Assembly: GCA_902786925.1 (NCBI GenBank)
Contig: CADAEK010000022.1
Location: forward strand, 1-47,542
Source of the DNA: an uncultured Bacteroidales bacterium
GTDB taxonomy: Bacteria; Bacteroidota; Bacteroidia; Bacteroidales; Bacteroidaceae
Reading direction: 5' to 3'
Length of the DNA: 47,542 nucleotides
This document shows, in pieces, positions 45,505 to 47,542 of this stretch. The position numbers were made by a program, and so were the translations under genes. Positions within the stretch are counted from its first letter, which is position 1. Each line of letters starts with the position of its first letter. Below the pieces are notes generated by a model, which was given only the letters and a program-made list of their open reading frames with translations, was not told where the DNA came from and ran no database searches.

Positions 45505-45761
45505 ACGAATATATTTCCTAAAATCCGCAGCTCTTTAGTTTAACATTCTTTATAAGTACCTGAGCAACAAAAAGTTCTTGCTGGGGCAAGCGGCAGAGCC
45601 GAGCGGCTCAGGATTTGGCCATGTCAGAAATTTCACTTATCTTAGTGCTGCAATTCAAAACAAGCAAATTCGACAAAGACATGGCAAAGGTACAATAAAA
45701 TCTGAGAAAATCACCGCTTTTGGCGGAATATTTTTCGTTTTGGCAAATTCGACTTTATTCA
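45505..45761 (-). promoter_or_regulatory. Promoter and long leader of the fimbrillin-like operon
   Basis: A TACCTTTG box on the minus strand at 45685-45692 implies a leader of about 175 nt. Inside it, GAGCCG-AG-CGGCTC (45597-45610) forms a strong small hairpin. The words GCAAATTCGAC occur twice, at 45664 and 45743, one on either side of the box. Confidence 0.5.
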
Positions 45762-45822
45762 AATCACGAGGTCAACTGATACAACTCCTTAGCGTGAATC
45801 AAAGTTCCTGTCCCCCCTGATT
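45762..45822 (+). repeat. Dispersed hairpin repeat, copy 3 (shortened)
   Basis: A 61-bp copy. The outer arms AATCA/TGATT remain, but the inner left arm GACAGG is lost by a 6-bp deletion, while the core and CCTGTC remain. The C run is six long. It lies 10 bp beyond the fic stop codon. Confidence 0.85.
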
Positions 45823-45832
45823 GTCTATCGTA

Positions 45833-46900
45833 TTACTCTATTCTCGAGTTCATCGCAAGGACGTGCCAGCTGTCATCGTCTCGGCGGTCCAGATAGCCTT
45901 TCTTGCGGAATCCTTCTATTTGCTTCTGAACGGCGGAGCGGTTTACCGATAACTGTTCTGCCATCTCTGAGAAGGTTACAAAAGGCTTGTCGCGCAGAAG
46001 TGCAAGCAGGTGACCGCCATTCTCGCTGCGGAAATTGATGCGCTGCCCGTCGTACCACCATGTATCCTTATCGGCATTACGGATAATGTCTATCTCGCAT
46101 TGCATCTCTTCGCATACCGTCTGGCGGAAGAATGCAAGGAAAGAGGTGATCTTACCTATCTGGGCATGAGCCCCGTCGGAAGGAACCTTTCCAATTTTCT
46201 GGTCAGAACGGTGCAGCGCCTCTAGGTATTCAGCCTTTTTGCGGTTGCGAATAACTATCATGGGCCATCCGTGACGGGCCATGATATAGTTCACCATCAG
46301 TCGTGCTATGCGTCCGTTGCCGTCCTCAAAGGGGTGTATGCGTATGTAACGGTAATGGAACAGGGCAGCCAGTTCCACAGGAGACAACTTGCCTTCCTGC
46401 TCAGCGGCATTGTACCAATCCACAAGGTCACCCATTAATGAAGAGGTTTCTTCTGGCGAAGCGTATTCAAAACGGTCTCCGTAACGGGTAATGACGCTAT
46501 TGGGGCGAGTCTTATACTGTCCTGCATGAACGGTATAGCTGGTAGTGCCACCTCCTGGCAATTCACGATAAACGGTATAGTCCTCGCGCAGAAGAACCTT
46601 GTGTAGTTGACGGATGAAGTTCTGAGACATTGACATGCTTTTGTCCTGCACAGCCTCTTTCACCATTTCTACACCCACCTGACTGGCTTTCATGTCAACG
46701 AAGTCCTTCAGGTTGCCTTCGCCACTCACCTTGCCAAAAAGCAGTAATAACTCTGTCTGCCCATAAGTCAGTGTATTACCCTCAATGTGGTTGCTGTTGA
46801 AGTTATACTCAGTCGTAAACTTATTGCGCAGCAACTGAGTCTGCTTGTCTGGCAGGGGGAAAAGAGACTTCCATTCGTTGTATAATTCTTCTATTTTCAT
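45833..46900 (-). CDS. Fic family protein adenylyltransferase
   Basis: Fic proteins transfer AMP (or another nucleotide) to hydroxyl groups on target proteins. The catalytic motif is HPFEDGNGRIAR (189-200). The N-terminal inhibitory motif SNHIEG (36-41; [S/T]xxxE[G/N]) marks a class II, self-inhibited Fic. The flap region is near GTTSYTVHAGQYK. The last 90 residues form a winged helix-turn-helix (FVTFSEMAEQLSVNRSAVQKQ), suggesting DNA binding and perhaps autoregulation. At 355 residues it is complete. It is a stand-alone Fic gene; a toxin-antitoxin partner is not visible. Confidence 0.93.
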   Translation of the reverse strand: MKIEELYNEWKSLFPLPDKQTQLLRNKFTTEYNFNSNHIEGNTLTYGQTELLLLFGKVSGEGNLKDFVDMKASQVGVEMVKEAVQDKSMSMSQNFIRQLHKVLLREDYTVYRELPGGGTTSYTVHAGQYKTRPNSVITRYGDRFEYASPEETSSLMGDLVDWYNAAEQEGKLSPVELAALFHYRYIRIHPFEDGNGRIARLMVNYIMARHGWPMIVIRNRKKAEYLEALHRSDQKIGKVPSDGAHAQIGKITSFLAFFRQTVCEEMQCEIDIIRNADKDTWWYDGQRINFRSENGGHLLALLRDKPFVTFSEMAEQLSVNRSAVQKQIEGFRKKGYLDRRDDDSWHVLAMNSRIE

Positions 46901-46905
46901 AAGTG

Positions 46906-47001
46906 TACCACCATTTTAACGGGGTTATATACCACCTAAATAACGAAATTCTACCGTTTTTTATAATACGTACCACCTAAATAAGTGGGGTTTGTACCAC
47001 C
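46906..47001 (-). promoter_or_regulatory. Four TACCACC/GGTGGTA boxes in the fic leader
   Basis: TACCACC (plus strand) occurs at 46906, 46930, 46971 and 46995. The boxes form two pairs, each with exactly 24 bp between starts. The pairs themselves are an imperfect direct repeat: GTACCACC, 16-17 bases ending in a GGGGTT core, then TACCACC. They lie between the promoter box and the fic ATG, so they could be operators for the Fic winged-helix domain or sites in the mRNA. Confidence 0.55.
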
Positions 47002-47010
47002 TTTTTGTTG

Positions 47011-47018
47011 CAAATATA
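47011..47018 (-). promoter_or_regulatory. -7 promoter box of fic
   Basis: The minus strand reads TATATTTG; no clear -33 element. The leader would be about 105 nt and contains all four boxes. Confidence 0.5.
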
Positions 47019-47164
47019 CAAATTAAAACTTAGAATCAGATACGAAATTATGAAAAAATCACCTTTTAGGTGATGGATTTGCAAGGTTTATTAACGGATT
47101 AGTGGGTCAGAGGGTAGTTTGAGGCGGTTTTGACTCTAGTTTGCACTTTTGCAATTGTGCATAA

Positions 47165-47359
47165 CGCTATAACACTATTACACTATTACACTATTACATT
47201 GCTGTAGGTGAATAGTGCGTAGAGTTGTGGACTAAAAAATTTTATATTATATATTATATATATATATATAATATATAATATAAACTACAGATGTAGGGTT
47301 TCTGGCAGCATCGCAGGAAAGTAAAAGTAATAGTGTAATAGTGTAATAGTGTAATAGCG
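47165..47359. repeat. 195-bp concentric palindrome
   Basis: Outer arms of 33 bp (47165-47197 and 47327-47359) are inverted copies with one mismatch, each made of 8-bp tandem units (CACTATTA / TAATAGTG). Centred between them (47241-47284) is a perfect 44-bp A/T-only palindrome. The two centres agree within half a base (about 47262). The spacer arms between are not complementary. It could extrude as a cruciform or be the trace of an inserted element. No gene is inside. Confidence 0.9.
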
Positions 47360-47449
47360 GTCTGTCTTTTCCTGTATTGTGTTGACTCCCTTTGAGCCTT
47401 GATTTGATACTGTTTTGTTAATTACTGTTTCTTGTAATGATTTGTTGAC

Positions 47450-47542
47450 TTATCTCTCTGATCCAGTTGACTGCTTTCCTGATTTTGTTGTCCCTTTTCC
47501 CGGGTTTGTGGACTTCATACTGGAAGCGTTGACCTTTTCATC
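47450..47542 (-). CDS. Possible C-terminal end of a gene beyond the window
   Basis: One minus-strand frame is open from the window edge to TAA 47450-47452 and reads ASSMKSTNPGKGTTKSGKQS near the end, a Lys/Ser/Thr-rich tail. Another frame (stop at 47418) reads more protein-like (FQYEVHKPGKRDNKIRKAV, then NWIREISQQIITRN) but is closed by a TGA near 47538. Neither can be decided here; a frameshift between them is possible. No family recognised. Confidence 0.25.
   Translation of the reverse strand, partial: DEKVNASSMKSTNPGKGTTKSGKQSTGSER

Noticed and set aside
47241..47284. A/T palindrome as a chromosome dimer (dif) site
   Set aside because: It is A/T only and far longer than the 28-bp dif, and lacks XerC/XerD-type arms.

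Overview
The window is chromosomal DNA of a Bacteroidota bacterium of the order Bacteroidales, most like Prevotella and its relatives. The evidence is the recurrent promoter box TAnnTTTG (sometimes with TTTG about 20 bp upstream), a full Na+-translocating NADH:quinone reductase operon, an Lnb-type lipoprotein acyltransferase, a fimbrillin-like protein, T9SS-like C-terminal tails, a lipoprotein with an acidic surface-export-like signal, and a long SecA. No rRNA, CRISPR array, insertion sequence or prophage gene was seen.

Layout. 1-1.4 kb: a frameshifted secreted-protein gene cut by the window edge, then a non-coding stretch with 11/22-bp tandem repeats. 1.4-5.7 kb: tRNA-His, the minus-strand cluster dedA-ffh-folD, a divergent SRP RNA gene abutting tRNA-Thr, and a Nudix hydrolase. 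5.9-12.2 kb: minus-strand envelope cluster lnb, a secreted alkaline-phosphatase-superfamily protein that appears to have lost its metal site, and secA. 12.3-12.6 kb: two adjacent tandem arrays with 23-bp and 21-bp periods. 12.7-18.5 kb: nqrABCDEF. 19-31.2 kb: mostly housekeeping genes (dnaB, a beta-helix lipoprotein, glnS, a TPR protein, dapA, cdd, uxaB, htpG). 31.3-35.3 kb: RNase Z and an AddB-like nuclease. 35.5-42 kb: M6 metalloprotease, TonB-dependent receptor, panB, pgk. 42-47.5 kb: an accessory-looking end with a cstA gene broken by an internal deletion, a fimbrillin-like two-gene operon, a Fic adenylyltransferase with repeated boxes in its leader, three copies of a ~70-bp hairpin repeat, and a 195-bp concentric palindrome.

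How the genes fit together. Several loci serve protein export and envelope building: SRP RNA and Ffh with DedA, SecA, Lnb, DUF-type secreted proteins and an outer-membrane receptor. NqrA-F supplies the sodium-motive force. DapA feeds lysine and diaminopimelate synthesis, PanB pantothenate, Pgk glycolysis and UxaB hexuronate breakdown.

The items most worth a second look are the concentric palindrome, the three-copy hairpin repeat, the lnb/pseudo-phosphatase pair, the cstA deletion with its 5-bp junction microhomology, the helically phased tandem arrays, and the fic leader boxes. All family assignments come from motifs and memory of the families; no database search was possible.
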